Source of the DNA: Roseateles koreensis
GTDB taxonomy: Bacteria; Pseudomonadota; Gammaproteobacteria; Burkholderiales; Burkholderiaceae_C
Length of the DNA stretch: 64,000 nt
Assembly (NCBI RefSeq): GCF_028595305.1
Contig: NZ_JAQQXS010000004.1
Span: 62,001-126,000, forward strand
Direction: 5' to 3'
Shown here: piece after piece, positions 55,161-63,445 of the stretch
Layout: each line of letters begins with the position of its first letter
Numbering within the stretch: the stretch's first letter is position 1
Program-made: the position numbers and the translations under genes
The notes under the pieces: generated by a model
What the model was told of the DNA's origin: nothing
Seen by the model: only the letters and a program-made list of their open reading frames with translations
Databases searched by the model: none

Positions 55161-56147
55161 ATGGTCATGAAGCGAATTCTTTGTTTTTTTGCAGCTTGGC
55201 TGGTCACCACGCTGTCGCATGGCCAGCAGGCACCCAGCCCCGCCCCCGGAACCCGTGTGATCACGCTGGGCACGCAGGGCGGACCCTTGCCCGTCGGCGC
55301 CAGAGCGCAGCCCGCAAATGCGGTGGTGGTGCAGGGCCGGATCTATCTGGTCGATTCGGGCAACGGCGTGGTCGGCCAGCTTCGCCGTGCGGGTCTGGAC
55401 TACCGCCGCGTTGATCGCATATTCATCACGCACAACCATGACGATCACAACGCCGACTGGGGCACGCTGATGGGGCTGCAGTGGAGTACCGGACGCCGCA
55501 GCGAGATCCACGTCTACGGTCCCGCAGGCACGGAGGGCATGTTGAAGGGCTACCTTCAATATTTCGAGCCGAACGCACGCATCCGAAGCGCCGACGCACG
55601 CATCGCCCAGCGTCCTGCCGATCTATTTCGTGCCCACGACATCCGTGGTGGTGTGATCTACAAAGACGATCTGGTGACTGTGTCTGCGGTGGAAAACTGC
55701 CACTACCACTTCGATTCGAACGCCGCGGCAGAGGCGATTCACGACGCTTCTTACGCCTACCGCTTCCAGACACCCGACCGGGTGGTGGTGTTCAGCGGCG
55801 ATACCGGCAAGTGCCCCGTCCTGACCGAGTTCGCGCGCGATGCGGACCTGCTCGTCCACGAGGTGATCAGCCTGCCGTTGATGGCCGACAGCCTGCAGAA
55901 GTTCATGGCATCGCAGCCCGGCAAGGCGCCGCCGGGGCTGTTCGAAGGTCTGATGCGCCACATGGAAGAAGACCATACGACGCCTGAAGACATTGGGCGC
56001 CTGGCGCGCGGAGCCAAAGTCAAAAAGGTCGTCCTGACGCACTTCGCCCCGGGTCGGGATGCCGATCCGGACGAGGCTTACGTGGACGGCGTCAAGCAGC
56101 ACTACGACGGCCCCGTCATCGCGGCCAAGGACCTCATGGTGTTCTGA
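55161..56147 (+). CDS. Exported MBL-fold metallo-hydrolase
   Basis: 328 residues; ATG 55161, or ATG 55167 two codons later. Signal peptide MKRILCFFAAWLVTTLSHG. The metal motif is THNHDDHNADW (HxHxDH), then HYHFDSN, FSGDTGKCP (Asp) and LTHFAPG (His), giving a two-metal site like arylsulfatase or RNase Z-type MBL enzymes. The signal peptide places it in the periplasm, unlike the other enzymes of the operon, so it may act on the substrate before uptake, for example on an ester. Confidence 0.87.
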   Translation: MVMKRILCFFAAWLVTTLSHGQQAPSPAPGTRVITLGTQGGPLPVGARAQPANAVVVQGRIYLVDSGNGVVGQLRRAGLDYRRVDRIFITHNHDDHNADWGTLMGLQWSTGRRSEIHVYGPAGTEGMLKGYLQYFEPNARIRSADARIAQRPADLFRAHDIRGGVIYKDDLVTVSAVENCHYHFDSNAAAEAIHDASYAYRFQTPDRVVVFSGDTGKCPVLTEFARDADLLVHEVISLPLMADSLQKFMASQPGKAPPGLFEGLMRHMEEDHTTPEDIGRLARGAKVKKVVLTHFAPGRDADPDEAYVDGVKQHYDGPVIAAKDLMVF

Positions 56148-56181
56148 GGCCATACCCCCTACAACAACAAGGATCAGCAAG

Positions 56182-57342
56182 ATGTTCAAGTATTTTCCGA
56201 CCAACTACCCCTGGAATCTCTCGGTAGACCTGGCGATCGAAATGGGTGCCAGGATGGGCGAAGTTGAGGCCATGTGCGCGCCCCTGTTGGAGGCGTCCAA
56301 GGCACCCGACGCCGCGGGCACGCAGGCTTTTCGTGCGACATGGGCGGCAATGGCCGACAAGCTCTGCGCGCTGGCCGAGGAGGACGAGGCCCATGGCCGG
56401 CTGCTGTCGGCCGGCGAGAAGTACAACCGCGCGGCGACGTACTTTCTGACCTGCGAACGTTTGCAGGCCCATGGCGCCGCGGGCCGTGTGGCCTTGTATC
56501 AGCGCTTCCTCGATGTGTTCGCCAAGGGCGTCAAACTCTCGGGCGAGAACTGTGAGCGGGTGGAGATTCCTTACGAAGGCAAGCTGATCTCTGGCCTGTA
56601 TGTCCGTGCCGAGGGCGTGAGCGGGCGTGCGCCAATCCTCGTGCAAGTGAATGGACTGGATTCGACCAAAGAGATGAAGTACCGGGTCGGCCTGCCGATG
56701 TGGTTGGCTCGCCGCGGGGTGTCGTCGCTGGTCATCGACCAGCCGGGGACCGGCGAGGCGCTGCGGCTGCATGGCCTCACGGCCCGCTACGACAGCGAGC
56801 ACTGGGCCAGCCGCGTCGTTGATTGGCTGGAGCAGCGCGCCGACGTCGATCCGAAGCGCATCGGGATGGAAGGCGTGTCACTCGGCGGTTACTACTGTCC
56901 GCGCGCCGTGGCGATGGAGCCGCGATTCGCCTGTGGCGTCATCTGGGGAGCCAACCATGATTGGCGCGATGTGCAGAAGCGCCGCTTGGAGAAGGAAGGC
57001 AACTTCCCCGTCCCGCATTACTGGGCGCACGTGCGCTGGGTCTGGGGAGCCCAGGACATGGACGACTTCATGCGCATCGCGGAGAACGTTCATCTCGACG
57101 GCGTGGTTGAAAAGATCCGCGTGCCCTTCCTGGTGACACACGGGGAGAAAGACTCACAGATCCCGCTCAAGTGGGCGCACCGCACCTACGAGCAACTGGT
57201 GAACAGCCCGAAGCGCGAGTTGAAGGTATTCACCGAGCGGGAGGGCGGCGTCCAGCACTCCAGCTTCGACAACAGCATCAACGCCGGCCACTACATCGCT
57301 GATTGGGTGGCCGAGACGCTGGGTGGCCGCACGGCGGCCTGA
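56182..57342 (+). CDS. Alpha/beta hydrolase of the FrsA/DHPON-hydrolase type
   Basis: 386 residues. A helical N-terminal region (1-125) precedes the hydrolase domain. Nucleophile Ser233 in GVSLGGYY, an acid in THGEKDSQIP and His359 in GVQHSSFDN form the triad. Length and layout resemble 2,6-dihydropseudooxynicotine hydrolase, which breaks a C-C bond of a ketone. Next to an extradiol dioxygenase it is the likely hydrolase of the ring-cleavage product. No signal peptide; cytosolic. Confidence 0.83.
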   Translation: MFKYFPTNYPWNLSVDLAIEMGARMGEVEAMCAPLLEASKAPDAAGTQAFRATWAAMADKLCALAEEDEAHGRLLSAGEKYNRAATYFLTCERLQAHGAAGRVALYQRFLDVFAKGVKLSGENCERVEIPYEGKLISGLYVRAEGVSGRAPILVQVNGLDSTKEMKYRVGLPMWLARRGVSSLVIDQPGTGEALRLHGLTARYDSEHWASRVVDWLEQRADVDPKRIGMEGVSLGGYYCPRAVAMEPRFACGVIWGANHDWRDVQKRRLEKEGNFPVPHYWAHVRWVWGAQDMDDFMRIAENVHLDGVVEKIRVPFLVTHGEKDSQIPLKWAHRTYEQLVNSPKRELKVFTEREGGVQHSSFDNSINAGHYIADWVAETLGGRTAA

Positions 57343-57371
57343 TTGCACTGATTTCCTGAGGAGAAAAGAGA

Positions 57372-58307
57372 ATGAAAATCATTGGACCCGACGCCCTTGT
57401 CTTTGGCGTCGATAACTTGCCTGCCTGCAGCCAATACCTGATGGACTATGGCCTGGCCGACGTCGGCAACGGCAGATTCGAAGCCGTGGACGGAACCGCC
57501 GTCGTCCTTCGGGCCAAAGACGACCCGAGCCTGCCCGCGTCGATGGGTACCGCCAGCATGCTGCGCGAAACCGTCTATGGCGTGGCCGACGAGGCCACCC
57601 TGGATGCCATTGCGACGGAGCTGGGGCGTGACCGCGAAGTGACGCGCAGCGGCGGCGTTCTGCGGTGCGTCGACGACATGGGCTTCGCGCTGGCCTTCCA
57701 AGTCACCGTGCGCCGCCCGCTCGGGCCGCAAGTGGAGAAGTTGAATGCTCCGGGCTCACCGCCGCAGCGTCCGGTCAACGTGGTCGCCGTCGATGATCAG
57801 GCCCCGAGCCTGCCGTTGACGCTGTCGCACGTGGTTTATTTTGTGCCCGACGAGGCGAAGGCGACCGCCTTCTACATCGAGCGCTTGGGCTTTCGCATCA
57901 CCGACCGGCTCGGCGGTGCAGGGCCCTTCCTGCAGCCGCGCGGCACGCAGGATCACCACACCTTGTTCCTGATTCAGACACCGCCGTTCATGAAGGGCGT
58001 TGAGCACTTCACCTTCCACATGGCCGGGCCTACCGCCTTGATGCAAGCCGGTTCGCGTTTCGTCGCCAAGGGCTACGAGTCATTCTGGGGACCGGGTCGG
58101 CACCGCATGGGGTCGAACTGGTTCTGGTACTTCAACAGCCCGCTCGGCTGCCACGTGGAGTACGACGCCGACATGGACCAGCACGATGAGAGCTGGGTGG
58201 CTCGCATGGCACCGATCGGCCCCGACGCCTCGCAGTTGTTTTTGTTCACGCACCGCGAGAAGTGGGCGCCCGGCGGCCCGCCACCCGGCGCAGCAGCCCA
58301 GCCTTGA
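57372..58307 (+). CDS. Type I extradiol ring-cleavage dioxygenase (VOC fold)
   Basis: 311 residues, two VOC domains. The C-terminal domain carries the 2-His-1-Glu iron site expected from HxxVxF, EHFTFHM and GCHVEYDAD: His153, His212 and Glu263. It should open a catechol-like ring next to the hydroxyls with O2. The N-terminal domain is shortened and lacks ligands, as usual. It lies between the hydrolase and the Rieske ferredoxin. Confidence 0.85.
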   Translation: MKIIGPDALVFGVDNLPACSQYLMDYGLADVGNGRFEAVDGTAVVLRAKDDPSLPASMGTASMLRETVYGVADEATLDAIATELGRDREVTRSGGVLRCVDDMGFALAFQVTVRRPLGPQVEKLNAPGSPPQRPVNVVAVDDQAPSLPLTLSHVVYFVPDEAKATAFYIERLGFRITDRLGGAGPFLQPRGTQDHHTLFLIQTPPFMKGVEHFTFHMAGPTALMQAGSRFVAKGYESFWGPGRHRMGSNWFWYFNSPLGCHVEYDADMDQHDESWVARMAPIGPDASQLFLFTHREKWAPGGPPPGAAAQP

Positions 58308-58326
58308 TCGCGTGCGTGGAGCAGAC

Positions 58327-58674
58327 ATGCGGATTTGCCATCTTGAAGACCTGCCCGACGGTGAGTCTTGCGGCTTCGATCCGCGAGGCACCGGCCGCGA
58401 CACCGTGCTGATCGTTCGCCAAGGCGCTCGGCTGTATGCCTGGGAGAACGCGTGTCCCCACCATGGAACACCCATGGCCTGGCGCAAAGACGCTTACCTG
58501 AACGCCGCACGCGACCGCATCGTCTGCTTTGCGCACGGCGCTGAATTTGAAATCGATACCGGGAGCTGCACGCTCGGGCCATGCCTTGGCCAAAGCCTGA
58601 CCCCGGTGCCCCTGAATCTTCATCAAGACGGCGAGGTGTACCTCGCCCAACCCTATCCAAGGAGACAGTCATGA
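58327..58674 (+). CDS. Rieske [2Fe-2S] ferredoxin-like protein
   Basis: 115 residues from ATG 58327. Cluster ligands are Cys43-Pro-His45 (CPHHGTP) and Cys67 to His70 (CFAHGAEF). A stand-alone Rieske protein of this size donates electrons to an oxygenase or reactivates the iron of an extradiol dioxygenase. No oxygenase alpha subunit is in the window, so the partner is open. The stop overlaps the start of the FAD hydroxylase gene. Confidence 0.9.
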   Translation: MRICHLEDLPDGESCGFDPRGTGRDTVLIVRQGARLYAWENACPHHGTPMAWRKDAYLNAARDRIVCFAHGAEFEIDTGSCTLGPCLGQSLTPVPLNLHQDGEVYLAQPYPRRQS

Positions 58675-59798
58675 CGTTGGCAGCCCGACGCATCCTCATC
58701 ATCGGAGGCGGTTTCTCCGGAATGGCCGCAGCCATCGAACTGCGCAAACGCGGCGCCGAGGTCGACCTCATCGAGATCGATCCTGGCTGGCGCAACTATG
58801 GCGCGGGCATCAGCCTGGGCGGAGCCACGCTCCGCGCCTTTCGCCAATTGGGTGTGCTGGACACCTTTCTGCGTGAAGGCAGTGCGGCCGACGGCGTGAA
58901 GATCTGCCTGCCTCACGGGCCGCAGGTGGCCGAGCTCCCCACGCCCCGCATCGCCGGGGCCGATGTGCCCGGCGGCGGCGCGATCATGCGGCCGACGCTG
59001 GCGCGAATTCTGGCGGATGCCACGCGTGCCGCCGGCGCGAACGTGATGCTGGGCACCAGCTTCAGCGCCATCCGGCAAGATCCCGAAGGCGTGGACGTCG
59101 AGCTCACCCATGGCGAGTGCCGGCGGTACGATCTGGTCATCGGCGCAGACGGGCTGTATTCGAAGACCCGCGAGGCGCTGTTCCCGCAAGCCCCCAAGCC
59201 CGGCTACAGCGGCCAGGCGGTATGGCGTGCGGTGTTGCCGCGGCCCCCTGAAGTGACGACAGCCACGCTGTGGATGGGGCCCGTCAAGCCCGGCGTCAAC
59301 CCGGTGTCCGCCGATCAGATGTACCTGTTCGTCACGGAACATCGGCCGACCAATGACTTCGTGGACCCGCAGACCTTTGCTGCGCACCTGCGTGGGCTGC
59401 TGGCGGACTTTCCGGCGCCGCTCTTGCAGCAGATTCGCGCCCAGATCGGCCCGGATTCGCAAATTGTCTTCCGCCCGCTTGAAGGCTTGCTGATGCCGCG
59501 CCCATGGTTCCAAGGCCGGGCCGTGCTCATTGGCGACACCGTGCACGCCACCACGCCGCATCTGGCCAGTGGCGCTTGCATCGGGATCGAGGATGCCATC
59601 GTGCTCGCGGAGGAATTGGACCGCGGCAACGATGTCGAGACCTCGTTGAAGGCCTTCGAGGAGCGGCGTTGGGAGCGTTGCCGCATGGTCGTCGAGAACT
59701 CCGCCCGGCTGGGGGAAATCGAGATCCAGCATGGCGACAAGGACGAGCATGCGAACATCATGCGGCAGTCCTTGGTCGCACTGTGCGAGCCCATTTGA
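58671..59798 (+). CDS. FAD-dependent aromatic hydroxylase (PHBH-type monooxygenase)
   Basis: 375 residues; ATG 58671 preceded by AAGGAGA. Three flavin motifs: IIGGGFSGMAAAIEL (GxGxxG), LVIGADGLYS (DG) and AVLIGDTVHATTPHLASG (GD). Such NAD(P)H-dependent enzymes hydroxylate phenolic rings and would prepare the substrate for the extradiol dioxygenase just upstream. The regioselectivity is not readable. Confidence 0.9.
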   Translation: MTLAARRILIIGGGFSGMAAAIELRKRGAEVDLIEIDPGWRNYGAGISLGGATLRAFRQLGVLDTFLREGSAADGVKICLPHGPQVAELPTPRIAGADVPGGGAIMRPTLARILADATRAAGANVMLGTSFSAIRQDPEGVDVELTHGECRRYDLVIGADGLYSKTREALFPQAPKPGYSGQAVWRAVLPRPPEVTTATLWMGPVKPGVNPVSADQMYLFVTEHRPTNDFVDPQTFAAHLRGLLADFPAPLLQQIRAQIGPDSQIVFRPLEGLLMPRPWFQGRAVLIGDTVHATTPHLASGACIGIEDAIVLAEELDRGNDVETSLKAFEERRWERCRMVVENSARLGEIEIQHGDKDEHANIMRQSLVALCEPI

Positions 59799-59809
59799 GG
59801 ATGGCGCCC

Positions 59810-60943
59810 ATGACCCGCACCGACTCGAGGCGCGGCCGCCTCGCCCTGATGGTGGCGCACTGCGCTGGCATGGTGGACCTGGTGGCGTTGCCCGTTTGGG
59901 TGGGCACCCTGGTCACCCGCTATGGCTTTGACCCGCAACAAGCGGGTCTGCTGGCCACCTTGTTCCTTGCCGGCGCCGTGGTGGCCAGTTTGGTCTTCGC
60001 GCCTCGCTTCCATCGCCTCCCGACCCGAAAGGGCGCGGTGCTCGGCTTTGCCGGCGCCGCGCTGGCATTTGGTGCTGCGGCACTGAGCCATGGCTTCATG
60101 GTTCTGGCGGTGTTGCATGCGCTCGGCGGTCTGTCGGCGGGCGCGGCGTTGAGCATCACTCACGGCACCATCGCGCGCAGCGCCAACCCACATCGGCTGT
60201 TCGCCTTCGTGGGCATCGCGCTGGGCGTGTTTGGCACCGTGTTCATGGGGGCGACGCCCCCCTTGGTCGCATCGCTCGGCGGGCCCGTGTTCTTCGCGGT
60301 CTTTGCCGGCGTGATGAGCATCGCCGCGCTGGCCGCCGCCATCGGGTTTCCAGAGCCTGACGCGCGGGAGGCCTCGGCGACGGGGGGGCGGCTCGATCCG
60401 GTCATCTGGTTCGGCATCGTTGGCATCGCGTCGATGGCGTTGGTTCAGGCCATGACCTTCAGCTTCCTCGAACGCGTCGGCAGCGACCACGATTTTGGCC
60501 TCCAGGCGGTCACGGGCGTGCTGGTTGCCGGTGGCATCGTCAATCTTGCGCCGGCCGCCTTGGCCGCATTGCTCGAGAAGCGTTGGATCGCCCGAAGCGT
60601 GCTGATGACGGGGCCGCTGGTCCAAGCGATTCTGGTCGCGGTGATCGTGAATTCGACCCATTTCATAGCTTACGCTGCGGCGGCGTCGGTGTTTGCAGCC
60701 GTGATGATTTTCACGCACACCTTTGCCTTTGGTCTGTTGGCCCGCCTGGAGCCGACCGGGCGCGCGATGGCGGCGACCCCGGCGATGTTGATGGCCGGCG
60801 CAGCCATCGGGCCCGTACTGGGCGGCACGTTGGTCAAGACGGCGGGATATCCCAGCCTGGGCTTTGTCGCTTTTGGTGTGGCCGCGATCGCCGTGTTCTG
60901 CATGTCGCGCCTGCCGGCGCGTCCCACTCCTCACTCCTGTTAG
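59810..60943 (+). CDS. MFS transporter
   Basis: 377 residues from ATG 59810 (ATG 59801 is in frame but the GAGG site touches it). About twelve membrane helices with a central polar loop (PEPDAREASATGGRLD). The loop between helices 2 and 3 has RFHRLPTRKG, a weak MFS A-motif. It is probably the inner-membrane carrier for the aromatic substrate or an intermediate. Confidence 0.88.
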   Translation: MTRTDSRRGRLALMVAHCAGMVDLVALPVWVGTLVTRYGFDPQQAGLLATLFLAGAVVASLVFAPRFHRLPTRKGAVLGFAGAALAFGAAALSHGFMVLAVLHALGGLSAGAALSITHGTIARSANPHRLFAFVGIALGVFGTVFMGATPPLVASLGGPVFFAVFAGVMSIAALAAAIGFPEPDAREASATGGRLDPVIWFGIVGIASMALVQAMTFSFLERVGSDHDFGLQAVTGVLVAGGIVNLAPAALAALLEKRWIARSVLMTGPLVQAILVAVIVNSTHFIAYAAAASVFAAVMIFTHTFAFGLLARLEPTGRAMAATPAMLMAGAAIGPVLGGTLVKTAGYPSLGFVAFGVAAIAVFCMSRLPARPTPHSC

Positions 60944-60958
60944 CACCGAGATTTCTTC

Positions 60959-61774
60959 ATGAACGCAAGCAACACCCTGTCCAAGCCGAAACGGCGCTTT
61001 GTCGACCTGTCCATTTATCTCGAGAACGACGTGCTGTCCGATCCGCCGCCGCTCGCCCCCAAGATCACTTACCAGTCGCATGCGCAGACGCTGCCCGAGT
61101 TCATGGCGATGCTGCCGGGCACACGTGCCGAGGACTATCCCGACGGCGAGGCCGCCGCCGCCGAGTGGGTCACTTTGACCACGCATAACGGCACGCACCT
61201 GGACGCACCCTGGCATTTCCATTCGACGCAGGATGCCAAGAATGGCGGCAGCCGGCCCTCGATCACCATCGATCAGGTGCCGCTGGAATGGTGTTTCCAG
61301 TCGGGCGTGAAGCTTGACTTCCGGCATTTTCCAGATGGCTATGTGGCGACGGCCGCGGACGTCGAGGCTGAGCTCAAACGCATTGGCCATGAGCTCCAGC
61401 CGCTTGACATCGTCGTGGTCAACACCCGCGCGGGCTCGCGCTACGGCAACAACGACTACCTGGGCGCTGGCTGCGGCATGGGCTACGCGGCGACGATGTA
61501 TCTGCTGGAGCGCGGCGTCCGCCTGACCGGCACCGACGCGTGGAGCTGGGACGCACCGTTCTCGTACACCGCGAAGAAGATCGCCGAAACCGGCGACAAG
61601 AGCCTGATCTGGGAGGGCCACAAGGCCGGGCGTGACATCGGCTATTGCCATCTGGAGAAGCTTCACAACCTTGAGGCGGTGCCGGCCACAGGCTTCATCA
61701 TCAGCTGCTTTCCTCACAAGATTCGCGGGGCCAGTGCGGGTTGGACACGTGCGGTTGCGATCTTCGAGGACTGA
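60959..61774 (+). CDS. Cyclase family (kynurenine formamidase-like) metal hydrolase
   Basis: 271 residues. The metal motif HNGTHLDAPWHF (HxGTHxDxPxHF) is complete. GTDAWSWDAPFS and the final FPHKIRGASAGWTRAVAIF are further family blocks. The family includes kynurenine formamidase, isatin hydrolase and cyclases of polyketide-like products. Here it may open a lactone or amide, or cleave an acyl product of the ring-cleavage path. Confidence 0.87.
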   Translation: MNASNTLSKPKRRFVDLSIYLENDVLSDPPPLAPKITYQSHAQTLPEFMAMLPGTRAEDYPDGEAAAAEWVTLTTHNGTHLDAPWHFHSTQDAKNGGSRPSITIDQVPLEWCFQSGVKLDFRHFPDGYVATAADVEAELKRIGHELQPLDIVVVNTRAGSRYGNNDYLGAGCGMGYAATMYLLERGVRLTGTDAWSWDAPFSYTAKKIAETGDKSLIWEGHKAGRDIGYCHLEKLHNLEAVPATGFIISCFPHKIRGASAGWTRAVAIFED

Positions 61775-61778
61775 AGCC

Positions 61779-62393
61779 ATGCGTGTGCTTCCCCCTATTC
61801 AGCGTGTCGTCACCGGCCATGACGGCGCCGGCAAGGCTGTCGTTGCGAGCCATGGGCCCTTGCCGACCGTGGTCGAAGTGAAGGCCATTCCGGGCACCGT
61901 TTTTCACGAAGTTTGGAGCACGACGGGCTCTCCGGTGCGCGTCGACAACGGGCGCGATCCGACGCTTGGCGAGCTGGTTTTGCCACCACCGGCAAATGGC
62001 ACCCGGATTCGCTTTGTGGACATCCCGCCCGACACCGCGGACTACCTCACCCATGGCGCAGAACGCATGCAGGACGCGTTCGCGCAAATCGGTGATGTGA
62101 AGGCCTCGACGGTCAAGGCAGATTCTCCGCACCCCTTGATGCATCGCACCGAGTCTGTCGACTACGGCGTGGTGATCGACGGCGAAATGACGTTGATTCT
62201 CGATGACTCCGAAGTGCTGCTCAAACCCGGCAGCGTCGTCGTGCAACGCGGCACCAATCATGCCTGGGCCAACCGCTCGGGGAAGGTCTGCCGCATGCTC
62301 TTTGTGCTGGTGGATGGCTGCTATGAGCCGACCATCAAGAACGTGCTCGAGCGCGCTGAGCACGCCCCCGGTTGCAAGCCTGCGCCGATCTAA
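61779..62393 (+). CDS. Cupin domain protein
   Basis: 204 residues from ATG 61779, 4 bases after the cyclase stop. The cupin domain is in the C-terminal half: HRTESVDYGVVIDGEMTLIL, then PGSVVVQRGTNHAWANRS; ligands His, Glu and His are visible. The N-terminal half is without known domain. Small cupins of this kind (DYGVV type) occur in catabolic clusters as isomerases or dioxygenases. Its reaction is not known. Confidence 0.82.
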   Translation: MRVLPPIQRVVTGHDGAGKAVVASHGPLPTVVEVKAIPGTVFHEVWSTTGSPVRVDNGRDPTLGELVLPPPANGTRIRFVDIPPDTADYLTHGAERMQDAFAQIGDVKASTVKADSPHPLMHRTESVDYGVVIDGEMTLILDDSEVLLKPGSVVVQRGTNHAWANRSGKVCRMLFVLVDGCYEPTIKNVLERAEHAPGCKPAPI

Positions 62394-62396
62394 CGC

Positions 62397-62410
62397 GCAC
62401 GTGCACGTGC
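62397..62410. repeat. 14-bp perfect palindrome before the FAH gene
   Basis: GCACGTGCACGTGC is self-complementary and lies in the largest internal gap of the operon (62 bases). It may be chance in GC-rich DNA or an internal regulatory site. Confidence 0.3.
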
Positions 62411-62455
62411 AGCCCGTGTCGCCTCGCGGCGACGGAGGCTATTTAAAGGATTTTC

Positions 62456-63445
62456 ATGAAACTCTCGACTCTCCCCAACGGAACGCCGGACGGCAGTTTG
62501 GTCGTCCTCTCGTCGGACGGTTCGCGGTGCGCGCCTGCCACCGCAATTGCCGCAACATTGCAATCGGCGTTGGAGCGCTGGACCGACGTGGAGGCGGATC
62601 TCCGGGAGCTGGTTCATGCCTTGGACCGCGACGGGGCCCCTGGCGCCCAGGCCTTCAATCCGATGCGTGCGCTGGCTCCGCTGCCGCGCGCCTGGCAGTG
62701 GCTGGACGCCTCGGCATTTCAGTCCCATGGCGATTTGATGCAGGTGGTGTTCAAGCTGGACAAGGTATCGCATGACCGCCCGCTGATGTACCAGGGGATG
62801 TCCGACCGGTTCATACCGCCAACTGCCGACGTGGCGCTGCCGTCGAGCGAAGATTGCATCGACTTCGAAGGCGAGTTCGGCGTGATCACTGACGGCGTAC
62901 CCATGGGCGCAGATGCCGCTGAAGCGGCGCGGCATATTCGTCTTGTCGTGATGATCAACGATTGGTCGCTGCGACGCATCGCGCCGATTGAGATGAAGTC
63001 AGGTTTCGGCTGGATACAGGCCAAGCCCGCGAGCAGCATGGCGCCGATTGCCGTGACGCCGGACGAACTCGGTACGTCCTGGCATGCCAGCCGGGTCCAT
63101 ATGCGACTGCAGGTGGATTGGAACGCGCATCGATTCGGTGCCGCTCATGGCGGCACCATGGGCTTTGGGTTCGACCAATTGGTGGCCCACGCTGCCTACA
63201 GCCGCGCGTTGGTGGCCGGCACGGTGATTGGGTCGGGGACGGTGTCCAACCCAGACTACCGCGTCGTGGGCTCGTCGTGCATCGCGGAGCGCCGTGCCAT
63301 TGAAATGCTGGACGAAGGCCAGCCCCGCACGCCCTACATGGCTTTTGGCGATCGCGTGCGGATGCAGGCTGTCCTGGAGGACGGAACACCCGGCCCCTTC
63401 GGTGTCATCGACCAGACCGTGGTCGCCAACGAACGCAAGGCGTGA
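62456..63445 (+). CDS. Fumarylacetoacetate hydrolase family protein
   Basis: 329 residues. Metal ligands Glu138 and Glu140 (DFEGEFGV) and Asp169 (INDWS) of the FAH fold are present; GTVIGSGTVSNPD is the family Gly-rich block. FAH proteins hydrolyse C-C bonds in 1,3-diketo acids or hydrate/decarboxylate dienoates after ring cleavage. It overlaps the next gene by one base (TGATG). Confidence 0.9.
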   Translation: MKLSTLPNGTPDGSLVVLSSDGSRCAPATAIAATLQSALERWTDVEADLRELVHALDRDGAPGAQAFNPMRALAPLPRAWQWLDASAFQSHGDLMQVVFKLDKVSHDRPLMYQGMSDRFIPPTADVALPSSEDCIDFEGEFGVITDGVPMGADAAEAARHIRLVVMINDWSLRRIAPIEMKSGFGWIQAKPASSMAPIAVTPDELGTSWHASRVHMRLQVDWNAHRFGAAHGGTMGFGFDQLVAHAAYSRALVAGTVIGSGTVSNPDYRVVGSSCIAERRAIEMLDEGQPRTPYMAFGDRVRMQAVLEDGTPGPFGVIDQTVVANERKA

